64,000 bases of DNA from Magnaporthiopsis rhizophila (GCA_003049465.1 PYSS01000129.1:47357-111356); one strand, 5' to 3'; positions 45,408 through 57,227 are shown, numbered from the stretch's first letter. Notes: generated by a model from the sequence alone, not told the origin. Translations and numbers: made by a program.

Positions 45408-47507
45408 GGTGAGGGCTCTCTAGCGAAAAACGGCCGTCTGGCGTGATGATACGTTAGCGTCCAAGGCTCAAGACGAATAGAGCATCGCATCCGCTCCAAG
45501 GTCGTCAAATTATGATCTGTGATGCGGAAGGAAAAAAAAAAAAAAAGAAAAAAAAAGATGAAGGAGACGGTTGGGTTTGGTGGATGCAGATGTGTGATGT
45601 TTGTGGCAGGGAACGCATAGAAGGAAATAGCCAAAGAAAACAAGCGATGAGGATAGAAGGTAGTAGCACGAATGTAGCCTCGGCAACAGGGCGGAGGGAG
45701 GCAAGAGCCGAGCGGAAGTGGAGGAATGGGATCGGAGCAGCCCAACGCGCAACAAGGCACCCAGCCCAGGAGCGCACCCGCCGCCGGCCGGATCTGGCGC
45801 CGGAGCCTCAAAGGAGGAATCACGACTAGACAACGAGCATGCAGCATTGTCAAGGCCGTTCGGGGCGGCGTGGCAGGGCCAAGGCGGACGGGGGTGAGGA
45901 GCGGGCCGCGGAGAAGGGCGCGCAGGCTCCGGCAGGCGGCGGAGGGCGAGGAGGACGACGAGCAGGACAAGTGCGAATTTTGTGTGCGTCGGCCCACAGT
46001 GAGAACATACCTGTAGCGGAGGAGAGAAAATCAAAGGAAAGAAGAAAGAAAAAAGGAACGACTCGGTTTGCGGGCTGCTGTGATGTCTCGCGTGGTGGAC
46101 GCTCGTGGTGGTGGGCGGTCGTGTCGTCCTTGAGGATCACAGGCCTTTGGTGGTTTCAATCTGGAGTTGTCTGGGGCACGCACGGCACGTTGTTGTTTTG
46201 GTTCGGTTTTTCGAGCAGTGGAACGAGGTGAGGGGTGAGTGGCTGCACCCAGCCTAGCCTCAGCACTGACCGACAGACAGGTGGGGCACCCTCCTGGGGG
46301 GCCCCTCCCGCCGCCTGGAGCGGTCAGACTCCGGAGCCGTCAATCATTTGAGAGACTGCCCAGACCGCACTAAGCATAGGCACCGAAGTTGACGTCAAGC
46401 CTTGGGCAGCACAAGGACAGATGATTCATATCATCCTGCGCTACAATGTTTTTCTTTTTTTTTGTTTATTATTTGAAAAAAAAAATCTTTGTTCGTAAAT
46501 AGCAAATTAAAATCCGCCCAAGGACACGTACCTAGGTAAGGTGCCTCTATACAGGTGCACATCTCCCATTGTCTCGACAGCCGCCTCTCGCCCACCTAAC
46601 CAATTGTGGCACTGCACGAATTTATCGGGGTTGAATCAAGGGGCGGCAAAAGCGCAATAGGAGAATCCAACAGAAACACAACATCTGGTCGTTTTGAGGC
46701 CAAGCTATCCCTACCAGGCAAAGCAGGTACCCATTCCGACCGAATCAAATGCCATGGACCGGATGGGGCCCGTCTTTGTTAGTGCGAATCAGGAGGAAGC
46801 TGATCGAAGAGTGGGCGAAAATCGGAGGACGCCGACGGTGGACTCGAGTCTGCGTGCGCAGGTGCACCAATAGCACCCATGTATACTTGCTCTCTCCTTT
46901 TGCTATACAGTCCGTTTGTTTGCATCCAGATACCAGCTGCACACCGCGACGGTTTCGAGATCCAACATCGTTGCAGATCCGCGTTTAGATTCCCGCTCCC
47001 CCTTTGGCCTGCCAGATTTTCAGTGATCGTGAGGGCTCAACTCATCATGAACAGGAAGCCCACCTAGAAAAGCACCAATGTCCGTTTGGCTATGCATGAG
47101 CTCATATTATTCAGCCAACCTACCTAATCTAATACGTGGATCTCTGCCCTGATGCTATTGTAGCTAGATATACTCGGCGAACAAGCAATACATCGGGCAG
47201 TTGGCCCGTTCATGGTCGTCCATGGACCAAATGCCTCCTTTTCTGGTTTCATTCTCGTTCCGGCCCCCTTCTGACAAGAATTGCTTTTATTCGCCCTGCT
47301 ACCATATCGAGCGCTTCTCTCCCCCTTAGATGACCAGGTTCGGACAATCATCCGTCCTTCGATACCCACAAACGACGCTCATATCTGCCACAGCGACCTA
47401 CACAATAGCCACTCACATCTCATCCGCCTGTGCCTCCAAGGCTTGGATCAGGTCTGATTTGCGAACATTTCCGTTGTGCACATCTGGCTTCAGGCTATTC
47501 GTGTTGT
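45408..47507. other. 2.1 kb intergenic region, no gene seen
   Basis: Promoter side of importin beta and 3' flank of LEU4. It contains A-rich and T-rich tracts (45530-45556, 46448-46484) and TACCTAGGTA at 46529-46538. No coding frame recognised. Confidence 0.6.
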
Positions 47508-49654
47508 TCAGGTCCAGCTCTCGACTGAGAGATCGTTGTGGTACTGGGCGGGCCAGTATCGGGCTCCCAGGCCGGCTTCCGACAAACTATTCCGGGAGAA
47601 CTAGATGTCAGCATGTGTCGGCACGCCTGCATCACTATGAGTGCACAAGTACCCCATAGGGGTTTTTCTTGCCAGCCTCAACGGTCTTCCGGATTAGGGT
47701 GAAAGGCTTCATGAGGTGTTGTGTCCGGGACTCACATTGCTGGCTGCGCTCAGAAGGGCGATCAGGGAGCTTTGGACCACGTCCTCATGCAGACCGACGC
47801 CCCATATCTTCTGGGACATTCCTGACGCCGTGCACTCGATGTAGGTGGCGGCCTTTACGTCTCGTCCCTTGCCGACGGCGTGTTCCTTGTAATCGCTGAC
47901 GTCGAGATCGACGCCCACTGACCGGAGAGCGTTGGCCAGACTCGAAATGGGACCGTTGCCCCTGCCGCGCAGCTTGTACTCCTTGCCTTCGAGCGATATA
48001 ACGCCCTCGAACACGCGCATAAGGTTCTTGGTGTCTTGGGTCTTCCCAGGCGCCGGAGGGACGGGGCTCGATGACCGATCGGGGTTGATGGAGTAGTCCA
48101 CGATGGTGAAGCGCGGGTTCTCGCGCAGCGAGTACGTCTTCTCGAAGAGCTCCGTGATCTCGACTGGCAGCAACTCCCTGCCCCGCTCGTCGGCCATCTT
48201 CTGCACCACCTTGCTGAACTGTACCTGGAGCCCGCGAGGCATGTCCAGATGCAGGTGCTGCTGGATAATCCAGGCGGCGCCACCCTTGCCACTCTGCGAG
48301 TTGACGCGGATGACGGCTTGGTAGTCGCGCCCGATATCCTTGGGGTCCAGGGGCAGGTATGGCACCTGCCAGTGGTCGTTGTACTGCGCCCCACTCTGCT
48401 CCCGTAGCTGAAATCCCTTCTTGATGGCATCCTGGTGGGAGCCGCTGAAGGCGCAGACGACCAGCGAGCCGCCGTATGGCGCGCGAGGATGCACGGGGAT
48501 CTTATTGCACACCTCGACAACGCCAATGACACGGTTAAGGTCGGAGAAGTCGATGTTGGGATGGATGCCCTGGGTGTACAAATTCAGAGCCAGGGTGACC
48601 AGGTCGACGTTGCCGGTCCGCTCGCCATTGCCAAACAGGCAGCCCTCAACGCGGTCAGCACCGGCCATCTGGGCGAGTTCGGCAGCGGCGACAGCGCAGC
48701 CGCGATCGTTATGCGGGTGCAGTGAGACGCTGACTTTCTCCCGCTCGGATATATTGCGGCAGAAGTACTCGATCTGATCGGCGTATACGTTGGGTGTTGA
48801 CATCTCGACCGTGGCGGGCAAGTTGAATATGATGGGATTCTCCACCGTCGGCTCCCAGGCAGCCTTGACAGCCTCGCAGATTTTGACAGCGAAGTCCAAC
48901 CCAGTGTCGGAGAAGGTCTCGGGGCTGAACTCGAACGCCCACTCAGTATCCTTCTGGGTCGGGTCGTCCTTAGTCAGAGAGCGGACTAGGCGGGCGCACC
49001 GGGTGGCCAGCTCGATGCTCTCCTCCTCGGTGAAGCCGAAGACTATACGGCGAAAGCATTCGCTTGTGGCTAGGTATATGTGGATGATGGCCTTCTTAGC
49101 GCCCTTGACCGAGTCGATGGTGCGCCGGATGAGGTCTTCGCGGCATGGCGAAAGCACCTGCAGCCAGACGTCGTCGGGGACCGTGCCGGGTGTCTCGATC
49201 AGTCGCCTTGTGAAGTCGAAGTCCGTCTGCGACGCGGACGGGAACGAGATCTCGATCTCCTTGTAGCCCAGCTCGCACAGCATCTTGAAATAGTTCCATT
49301 TTTCATCCCCGGACTAGCTCCAGCTGCGACGTCAGTTCTGCTCGACTGCAGCACAGGCTGCGAGGGGCTGGGTAGGGTTGTGCGCACCATCGGGTCAACC
49401 AGACTTTGATTCCCGTCACGGAGGTCGGTTGACAACCAGCGAGGGGCCTTGTCGACCGTCTTGGATGGCCATTGGCGATCCTGGAGGTTGACAGGGGGGA
49501 ACTGCCGGTACTTTGTAGAAGGATCCTTGAGCCTGCAACGAGGCACGCGAGCAATTCTGTAAGCTCGTGTCGACCGCGCAGTTTGTACAAGCTGGCCAAG
49601 CATTCCGTAGGGCGTGTGTGGGCAAGTTCGACTCGGCTCGACTTACATGGGCAT
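47508..49654 (-). CDS. LEU4: 2-isopropylmalate synthase
   Basis: Exons 49654-49647 (8 nt), 49532-49388 and 49313-47736, with a probable last exon 47600-47508, give 607 residues; without the last splice the frame stops at 47709 (585 residues). It condenses acetyl-CoA with 2-oxoisovalerate, the first committed step of leucine synthesis. Start MPMLKDPSTKYR, catalytic RWLSTDLRDGNQSL, metal-binding SLHPHNDRGCAVAAAE and GCLFGNGERTGNVDLVTLALN are classical; the C-terminal leucine-feedback domain (NGPISSLANALRSVGVDLDV) is intact. Exon 1 ends ATG CCC AT and is completed by G of exon 2. Retaining intron 1 allows a start at 49603 with a basic 24-residue leader (see findings). The last intron has a GTGAGT donor but its branch site lies close to the acceptor, so the C-terminus is uncertain. 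Confidence 0.92.
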
Positions 49655-51093
49655 TTTGGCGGTGGTTGACTGAAAGGAATAGATCTGGTGGTTTTTATTG
49701 CTTTGTTTGATCCCTTGCTCCGTCGTCGACAGAACTTTCTTCGGCTATGACGAAATTGGAGGGGCGGCCCGAGAGAAAGAGGGGCTCGGTCGCGCAGTCG
49801 CGGGGTGCGCGCGCAAGGGGTCGCGACAAGTCAACCGATTACCAGGAACGAAGTCAAGCTGAGCCAATTGCAAATTGGCCCTCGGGACTAGGTGGTTTGG
49901 AGCCGCACTGACGCTGCAGAGAGCTAGAGGTCGAGATAAGGAGGTTAGGATACAGAGGGACAGGGATGTGGATGGTACATGGTAGGGCTAAACGACTAGA
50001 TATCTCGTTTTTGATGGCAGGGAGATGGCAGCACTATCATCAGGCCGTTTGTCCCCACCAGTAGAGGAACGGTACAATGGTGAGCGAGGCCAGCAAATCC
50101 GAGGCGATGCGTACCTTGCAGTAGACAGGATGATCCTCTAGGTACGCGGGAAAGGGGATGCGAGAGTGGGAAAGACGAATTGCGTTTGGTTGAAGACTCA
50201 TAAGAAAGAAAACCGCCGGATCACCAAAGTTGGTCTGATATATGAACGGCCGGAAAAAAAAACTCACTGAGTCACAGAGAACCACCATGACTAAATTTTT
50301 ACTTTCTCTTTCAGGTTTGCTTCGGGCTTCTGTTTTGCTCACATCGATCCGCTGCTCTGCGGGGCTGTCCCCCAATATGATGCGGCCCATCACCGTTACC
50401 GGCTGATTTGACCGGTATCTCCTACCGACGTCGGCGAGCAACGGACAAGACAGAAGCCCAGGCATTGTCTAACATGATCCGTTATTCGTATGACCTGGGC
50501 CCTATTACGGCACGATGGCTACATGAGGCGGGGTCACGTAACGTAGGCGGCACATAGCTGGTATTTCCCTTCCGCACGCTACGGTTATTTAAACCCATTA
50601 TTTGATCTGGTAATAAAACCCCTATCCTATTCCGTTATGCTGAAATGAGAAAAAAAATACGCTGGTGGAATTTTCTTTCGTCTACCCGACATCGGATGTC
50701 TTGCAATTGGAGATCGACAATGGTCTAGATCTACAGCCTGCCTCGCCTGCGCCCTACGCGCCGAGCCCACCCGTTAACCAGGCGCTCCAAGGCCAAGATC
50801 CACGCCTGCTGCCTCCCATCATGCATAGATCAACTTATCAATCTGCCGGCCTGTCTTTGAACCGCCTGCAGGCCTCCATGTCATGAAGGTTAGGACACAC
50901 GAGCGTGCATCGTCGTCGTAGATGCAAGAGGCGGGTGGGGAATCAAGGGTAGGTGACAAGCAAAGGAAGAGGTGAAAGCCCGGGAGGCATGTCTTCTCGA
51001 GCGCACCAAAAAATAAACTAGGAGAGAAAAAAGCCAAGCCCGGCTCTCTATGTCAATCGTGGTGCTATTGGCTTTCATCACGCCACACATAGC
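49655..51093. other. LEU4 upstream region and 3' flank of NPT1
   Basis: No coding frame recognised. It contains a perfect TGAGTCA element (50268-50274) and an AT-rich stretch at about 50575-50660. Confidence 0.6.
50268..50274. promoter_or_regulatory. Candidate CPC1/GCN4 binding site (TGAGTCA)
   Basis: A perfect 7-bp TGAGTCA (palindromic around its centre) lies 614 bp upstream of the LEU4 start codon. The GCN4/CPC1 bZIP activator of cross-pathway amino-acid control binds this sequence, and leucine synthesis is a known target of that system. One copy of a 7-mer can arise by chance, so the call rests on its location. Confidence 0.45.
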
Positions 51094-52755
51094 TCAAGCT
51101 GTGCCGGCACTGTCGCCCTCCTTGCCCCATCTCGACGTCTCATCACCGCCCTCCCATTCGTTCTCGACGTATCCAAGCTCGCGCTTGACCCTTTGGATGG
51201 TGGCTGCGTCGCCCGTATTCTTACCGATGTTGTCGCTGTGCACATACAGGCAGCAAGGAGCACATGACACCCCGTCAGAAAACGAGAGCTGGATAAGGGG
51301 AAACCGGTTTTAGGGCCGTTCGGCCAGGAGAGCTAGCTACACCTCCTTGGGGGAGTGACTCACCTCAGCTTGACTGCCGGCTTTCCGTCGACGGAGCTCA
51401 GCTTGATGACAATGTTGAGCGGCACCGACTTCATACCTGTCGACAGGTTGACGAAGTCGTTGGTGAGGAAGGTGCCGACGCCAAAGGTAGGTGACAGTCC
51501 GGCCTCTTCAGAGATTTGCTTGTACTCGAGGCAGCGGTCGATGTTGAGCGAATCCGAGAACACGATGATCTTCTTATCCTTGATTCCAAGCTGGTCGTAA
51601 AAGGCCCGCATCCTCTTGACGAAGTTGGCGGGGTCTCCCGAGTCCTGGCGAACCCCCGCAAACACTTCCGCATATGTCTTTCCGGGGCCGGCCTTGGCCT
51701 CGTGCGCAGGGTCAAGCCAGCGTGCCGGCCGGCCGAACGACTTGAGGAACTCGGGCGTCCCGAATGTGTCGGTGAGCGCGATGCCCAGGACACCCGGGCC
51801 GAAACAGCCGACCCAGCGGGCGAGCGCCTCTTCGGACGCCATCCTGTAGTCACCTATAATGGCAGCAATGCCCATGAACCACTCATGGGCGACGGTTCCC
51901 ACCGGGGCCATGTTGAATCGCATAGCTAGGTGGACGTTGCTGGTACCCGTAAGCTTACCGGGCCAGCCGCCATCCCGAGCTTCCCTGCCGGCCTTGGCAA
52001 GGCCTCGGAAGACGAGGGCTTGAGTGTGGTAGTCGCGGCGGCGGCGGGTGCCGAACTCGGATAGGACGCAGCCGGCCTTGAGCAGGCGCACGCCCTTATC
52101 GTAGGCGAGCTCCTCCTGGCCCCGGTAGTCCCAGTCCGTGTCCATGAAGCGGAAGTACGCCTCGGAGGTTAGGGCTAAAATGGGAATCTCGTAGAGGATC
52201 GTTTCGACCCACCTACCGCTGATCTGGATGTCGACATCGCCCAGATCGACATCGGCGCCCGTGCCGCCAGCGAGCGGGTTGAACTTGGCAAGCACCTGGT
52301 CTCGAGGACTCAGGCGAAACTGGCGCAGGAACTCCAGATATTCGCTAGTGAGATAGGGGCAGTTGTCTTTCAGGAAGCGGTACTCCTCGTCTGACAGCGA
52401 GATATTGCCAAGCTCTGGTGAAGGGATGTGTGGGGTTGTTGTTCATATGATTCATTTGTTTCCGCCGGTCAGCCTACCTACCACCAAGGTCGGGGGTAGG
52501 GATATGATAGGAGGTGACTGCGGGTGGTGGGGGTGGCCGCCCTGGCGGGGGTTCCCTACTTCTGATCTGGTCGGCCAGCCATTGGTAGGCGGCCCGGGAC
52601 AGCCTCTTGTCGGGCGTGCGGTTGCTGAAGGCGTAAGTAACGGTAGCAGTGCTGAAATGCTTGAGGACGGCACATTGCATGGTCAGCTTGTACAGGTCCG
52701 TGTCGAGAAACGATATGACGCCCTCCGGGTACGGAGAGCCGCTGTTGAAGTCCAT
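51094..52755 (-). CDS. NPT1: Nicotinate phosphoribosyltransferase
   Basis: Three exons, 52755-52560, 52414-51364 and 51235-51094, give 462 residues, close to yeast Npt1. The start region VISFLDTDLYKLTMQ, then TYAFSNRT, SGRWVETILYEIPILAL, ALTDTFGTPEFL, GVRQDSGDP and FGVGTFLTND are the standard motifs of the family, in the right order. The enzyme makes nicotinate mononucleotide from nicotinate and PRPP in the NAD salvage (Preiss-Handler) pathway. Exon 1 joins exon 2 as QIR/KLGNISLSDEEY, and the last exon begins LSDNIGKNTG, both family-like. The ATG at 52755 is the first before the conserved N-terminus. A short GT repeat lies just upstream (about 52810-52830). Confidence 0.94.
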
Positions 52756-53066
52756 GGCGGCGGTCGTGGTCGCGATGGCGAAGCCGGTGGTTGGTGAGTG
52801 TATGTGTTGCTGTGTGTGTGTGTGTGTTGGAGGCAGATAGGCAATTGGCGAATTTTCGTGTTCTCTCCCGGGGATTCTTTGACGAAGAGTCCGAGGCGTT
52901 TGCTGCATGTCCGACCATATGACTTGGATGACTTGCTCGTCGCGGCGTTTCTTTGTCATGGAATTGTCTCAGGGTTCCACGTAATCGCGACAGCCAGTTG
53001 ATACATAAGCTGTCTGATACCCAAATGGCGGCAGTTAATACCAAATCTAGCGAATTTAAATTGCCG

Positions 53067-53092
53067 TTTTTTTTTTTTTTTTTTTTTTTTTT
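53067..53092. repeat. 26-nt poly-T tract
   Basis: Homopolymer run in the 650-bp spacer between NPT1 and the ferric-reductase-like gene, about 310 bp upstream of the NPT1 start codon. Confidence 0.9.
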
Positions 53093-53411
53093 CGGTCTAT
53101 TAGTCAAAGTAATGTAGTTCCTGGCTGTAGGTCCTTTGCTCAACGTCGGGTGTCGCATCACACACACACCACATGCACGGACCAACATCACAAGCTTGGG
53201 CTTTCTTTCTCCCATGCGAATTCCATTGTTACATAGCCCCTGCTGACATTACAAGGGTACAACAAGAATCCTATCACATCATGGCATATAAAAAGGGGAA
53301 TATCGCAGAACAAAATACAGGAATTCATGACAAGTGCAGAGAATAAATATATACATACGAAAGGGGACAAAGTGCCCAGCGCCTCATTATAACCTCCGCA
53401 ACCACGCAACT

Positions 53412-55334
53412 TCACCACGTGAACGACTCCTCCCAGAAGGTTACCGAGTGACCCGAATCTTGCATTGCGCGTGTTGCAGCCCGCACATCATCCGACAGTG
53501 AGCCGGGGCCACAGACAGAGACACACATGGCTCCGACCTGCTCGAAAACTTCCCTCTCGATCAGACTCCGGATATCGGGGCGGCCGGGGAAAAGCCTGAC
53601 AGTGTTGGATTGCGACGCAATCTCTCGCGCATTCTTAGGTCGCGTAACGAAGAGTCTGATCTGGAGGATTTTCTGCCGGTTCGGGAAGCTCATGATGGTT
53701 TGCATCCACGGGCGCACCCACTCCATGGCCTCGTACTCGCGCACGATCCAGACCAGCACGATTTTGCGCGTGGCAACCGTCCCATTGTTGTATCCGTCCA
53801 TCAGGTGTCGTAGGTAGCTGATCTGGTGGGTGATGCCGGTGGCGCCCGCAATGAGAACGACGTGACCGTAGCTATCGAGGGAATGATGACCAGCGTACGG
53901 GCCCTCAAAGGTGGCACGCAGGGGGAGGGGCCGTGTGCCGTGCTGCAAGGCCTTGTCATACAGCTTGCGCGTGAATCCGGTATGTGCCCCGATGACGAAC
54001 GAGACGGTTGTCCGTAGATCCTTTTTGAGCACCAGGTGCTCTTCCTTCTCCGCTACAGGAAGCACTTCCTTGATGGGCGTGTGCTCAACCCAAGCAATGG
54101 AAAACGGGTGATTCTCCCAGGGGTTGATGCTCGCGAACCGGAGATAAGCGTGCGTGCCTGGTCGGACGTCCACGTAGCGCGGGAGCTGCATGCGCACGCG
54201 GCACGCCTCGCCGGGCAACGGCTCAACGAAAGCTTCGGTGAATCCCTGGCTCGATGCGTTACAGTACGCCGTGCGGATCGCGCGTGCGAGGCGCTCAGCC
54301 ATCCACAGGACCATGATTGCAATGACCCAGGAGAGCTGCGGAAGCCCGCCAGGGACCGATGCGGTCGCGCAGTGGACCCATGTGCAGCCAACGGCCACGA
54401 AGGCGAGGATGATGTGCACGTTGAGGAACGTCTCGTAGAAGGCGTGTCGGACGGGGGAGAAGGAGAGAAGAACGAGGAGCACAAATGAGAGTGTTCCAAC
54501 AGCTCCCGAGGCGATGAAGTCGTCATGCAGGATCTTATGCTGCACGCTTTCCCAGCCGCCGTCGGCCAGTTGCACATATAACCAGGCGACCGTGTGAATG
54601 ATAACCTCGATCACGACGGTGCGTCCGATCCAGCGGTGGAGGAGGTTATACGTGTCGAAGCTGATCTGCAAAAGGCCAATCAAGGGGTTGTTGCGTGCGG
54701 CGAGAAGGAGGAGTGGAACCATGTTGACGGCGGCAAGGGTTCCGGACCGCCCCCGGACTTCGGCGGCGAACGAGTATCGGTTGTCGTTTGCAAAGTTGAG
54801 GACCAGCATGTACGCGATGTTGCTGAATAGGTACAGCGTCAGCAAGACGGCGTGGAGTCTCGACGGCAGGGTCCCCATGTTGAAGGCCGAGGACAGTCGG
54901 ATCTCGCGGTTGTGGCGCTTGTTCCAGAGAGGTGCGTATATGAGGTGCTTCTTGAGACTCGGCATCCAGCTCCACTGCGTTACTTTCCAGTAGGTTTGCC
55001 TTTCAGCGACAGCTGACATGGCCGAGACCTGGCGCAGCTTGGACCACGCGATCTCGCCGATCCGGATGACAAGCACGACGAGACAGACAACTCCCAGGCT
55101 CCACCACAGCGTGTCCTTGAAGAGCATGTTAACCTCTTGATTCACGCCGTTCAGGCCGGTGTTGTAAGGTGAGATGGTCGAGTTCGCCTTCGGAGGGGTC
55201 GTGCCACTTGCAGGCTCGGCTGCCCGTGCGCTTAGTGAAGGGGTGTCTTGCGAGAACGACAACGGCGACGAGAATGCTGGCGGTAGCAGCATCATGGCCC
55301 CAAGGGCGACGCCCCAGCGCGGCTGGACATCCAT
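53412..55334 (-). CDS. Ferric reductase-like transmembrane oxidoreductase
   Basis: A single exon encoding 640 residues. A signal sequence (MDVQPRWGVALGAMMLLPPAFS) precedes a series of membrane helices. Two His pairs that would hold two haems are visible: NLLHRWIG and VIIHTVAW, then FLNVHIIL and TWVHCAT. The cytosolic half has the FAD motif HPFSIAW (family HPFT/S), an NADPH motif GATGITHQISYLRHL and a C-terminal CGPGSLSDDVR, ending FWEESFTW as typical FRE proteins do. It should pass electrons from NADPH to extracellular Fe(III) or Cu(II) at the plasma membrane. No multicopper oxidase or permease gene is adjacent, so coupling to high-affinity uptake is not shown. All key residues are present. 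Confidence 0.93.
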   Translation of the reverse strand: MDVQPRWGVALGAMMLLPPAFSSPLSFSQDTPSLSARAAEPASGTTPPKANSTISPYNTGLNGVNQEVNMLFKDTLWWSLGVVCLVVLVIRIGEIAWSKLRQVSAMSAVAERQTYWKVTQWSWMPSLKKHLIYAPLWNKRHNREIRLSSAFNMGTLPSRLHAVLLTLYLFSNIAYMLVLNFANDNRYSFAAEVRGRSGTLAAVNMVPLLLLAARNNPLIGLLQISFDTYNLLHRWIGRTVVIEVIIHTVAWLYVQLADGGWESVQHKILHDDFIASGAVGTLSFVLLVLLSFSPVRHAFYETFLNVHIILAFVAVGCTWVHCATASVPGGLPQLSWVIAIMVLWMAERLARAIRTAYCNASSQGFTEAFVEPLPGEACRVRMQLPRYVDVRPGTHAYLRFASINPWENHPFSIAWVEHTPIKEVLPVAEKEEHLVLKKDLRTTVSFVIGAHTGFTRKLYDKALQHGTRPLPLRATFEGPYAGHHSLDSYGHVVLIAGATGITHQISYLRHLMDGYNNGTVATRKIVLVWIVREYEAMEWVRPWMQTIMSFPNRQKILQIRLFVTRPKNAREIASQSNTVRLFPGRPDIRSLIEREVFEQVGAMCVSVCGPGSLSDDVRAATRAMQDSGHSVTFWEESFTW

Positions 55335-55890
55335 CTCGTCTCGTCGCCCGATCGCCTTGTCGGTTTGTCGGTTCTTCTTTCTTTCGTCCTTGGTCGGTTC
55401 TGTACAAGACGGCTGCTGCTGGTTCTCGGTTCAAACTTCGTCCCTCTTTTGGAAAGCCACAAACCTACGGGGAACCAGCAAACAAGGGGGGTGTCGAGGC
55501 GGGGTGTCTCTATTTGAGCAAAAAGTTGCCGCGCCAAGATGTTTGTCAAAGGGACAATGGCATTATTGTGGATGCCTATCGTCAGAATAATTGGCGGCGA
55601 AGGGACCCCCGGTTGGCGATCTTGGATGATGGGTTGGGCAACCCACGGAACAACGCGGAAGACGCAACAATTGATTTGCAGTCGATTGTCCACAAGAAGA
55701 CAAGGCAACAAAGACCCGGTCGTGACAAGAGTTGGAGTTGGCTCTTTGTTCGCAGCTCTGCCTTGGATCAGGCCACCTGAACAGTGGAGAAAGAATAGAC
55801 AAGACCAGAATGTGACCGCGGTGGAGAAGATGCTGGGCGAGACTGGTGAGGTCGAACGCTGGAGCTGGCTCCTGCGACAATGGAGGTTGA

Positions 55891-55931
55891 TACCTAGGTA
55901 GGTAGGTAGGTATCTAGGTAGGTACCTACTA
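55891..55931. repeat. TACCTAGGTA palindrome with GGTA tandem array
   Basis: The palindrome TACCTAGGTA is followed directly by repeated GGTA/TCTA tetramers and ends in GGTACCTACTA. Confidence 0.85.
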
Positions 55932-57227
55932 CGTGGGACGTGATGTTGAGATGTCCAAGGTGGCAGAGGTAACGAATGTATGACAAAGGGCGAGTTGCCA
56001 GCGCTCGCGTGATTGAAAGCTAGCTCGGAGCTGGAATGTATAAAGCGACGATGGGGTGCTGTGGAATGATATGGCGTCACGCCAAGTCACCTCTGGGGGC
56101 GAGAGGCGTGGAGGTCAGACCAGATACGTCGGAAGTGAATGACTGTTGCGGTGATTCCTGTCACCGAGGGCACCTCCTCCTGGGCAAGAATGGCCGGGAT
56201 TCGTCCTTGGCTGCGAAATGATAACTCTGTGAGGATCGGCGGCCGGCTGCCAAAAGCTCGCGGAGCTGCTGGGAAGTCGAAGCAGGGACGAGGTGGATCG
56301 ATTTGCGCTGGGCGGGACCAACCCGACTCCTGGAGAGAAATTGTTGATTCTCCGATTGGACGAGGTGAAACTGGGAGAAAGAATGGGGGTAAAAAGGCAG
56401 GGAGATGTCAAAAAGAAATGCAAGTGAGGAAGGAGTGATGCGGCGGTCGCGAGTGTGCAGTGCGCGGAACGTCTGGAAACTCCACGAGGTATGCAACGGC
56501 TCGAAGATATGAAGGGCCTGAACCTGCTTCCCTGCCACGAGAAAAGAACCAGAAAAAGAAATAATGAAGGAGTGGGCAGCCGGGCAAATGGAAAGGAAAG
56601 AAAACGCAAGAGGTGTGTCGACGGAAACCAGTGTACGACCCGGGCTGTTGGACAGACATATATCCGTCCACTGCTGGGAGGCGAGACCCAAGGGGGCGGG
56701 AGGAGTGGCTTGAGGTGGGGTCTCATCCTCCTCCTTTTTCCGTTCGTCACTTGTACGAAGCCGAAGAAAACCCCTCGCTCGCCGAGCCCACCAGACAGCG
56801 CCGTCCTCAGCGCGTGCTCACCTCTTTGGGATGGCGCGGGATGCAGGTGTCAGACTCAGAGCCTATGGAATGGAAGCCAAGAGGCGGCGGCATCTGGGCT
56901 TTCCAGCCAAGGGAAGGATGTTCGCCTTGACCGCACCCCTGGAGAGCGCGTCGTTGGTGGTGGGGCGTGGCGCAGGAACGCTAGCACGCGCATGCATTGG
57001 GAGCCAAACAAAACGCCGGATTGGGCCAACGCCTTCGCAACGGGCCAGTAGGACCGTCCGATGGTGGGATGGTCATGTCATCCCTTGCTCGAACCACGCT
57101 CTCCGCCAAGCGTCATGGAGCCCACGAGCAGGCTGCCGCATCGTATTAGGTACCTAGCCCCAAATGGTTGGGGTCAGCAGGGGAGAAGGGGTAATGCTGG
57201 AAAATTCGGATGACAGGCAGCCTCTGC

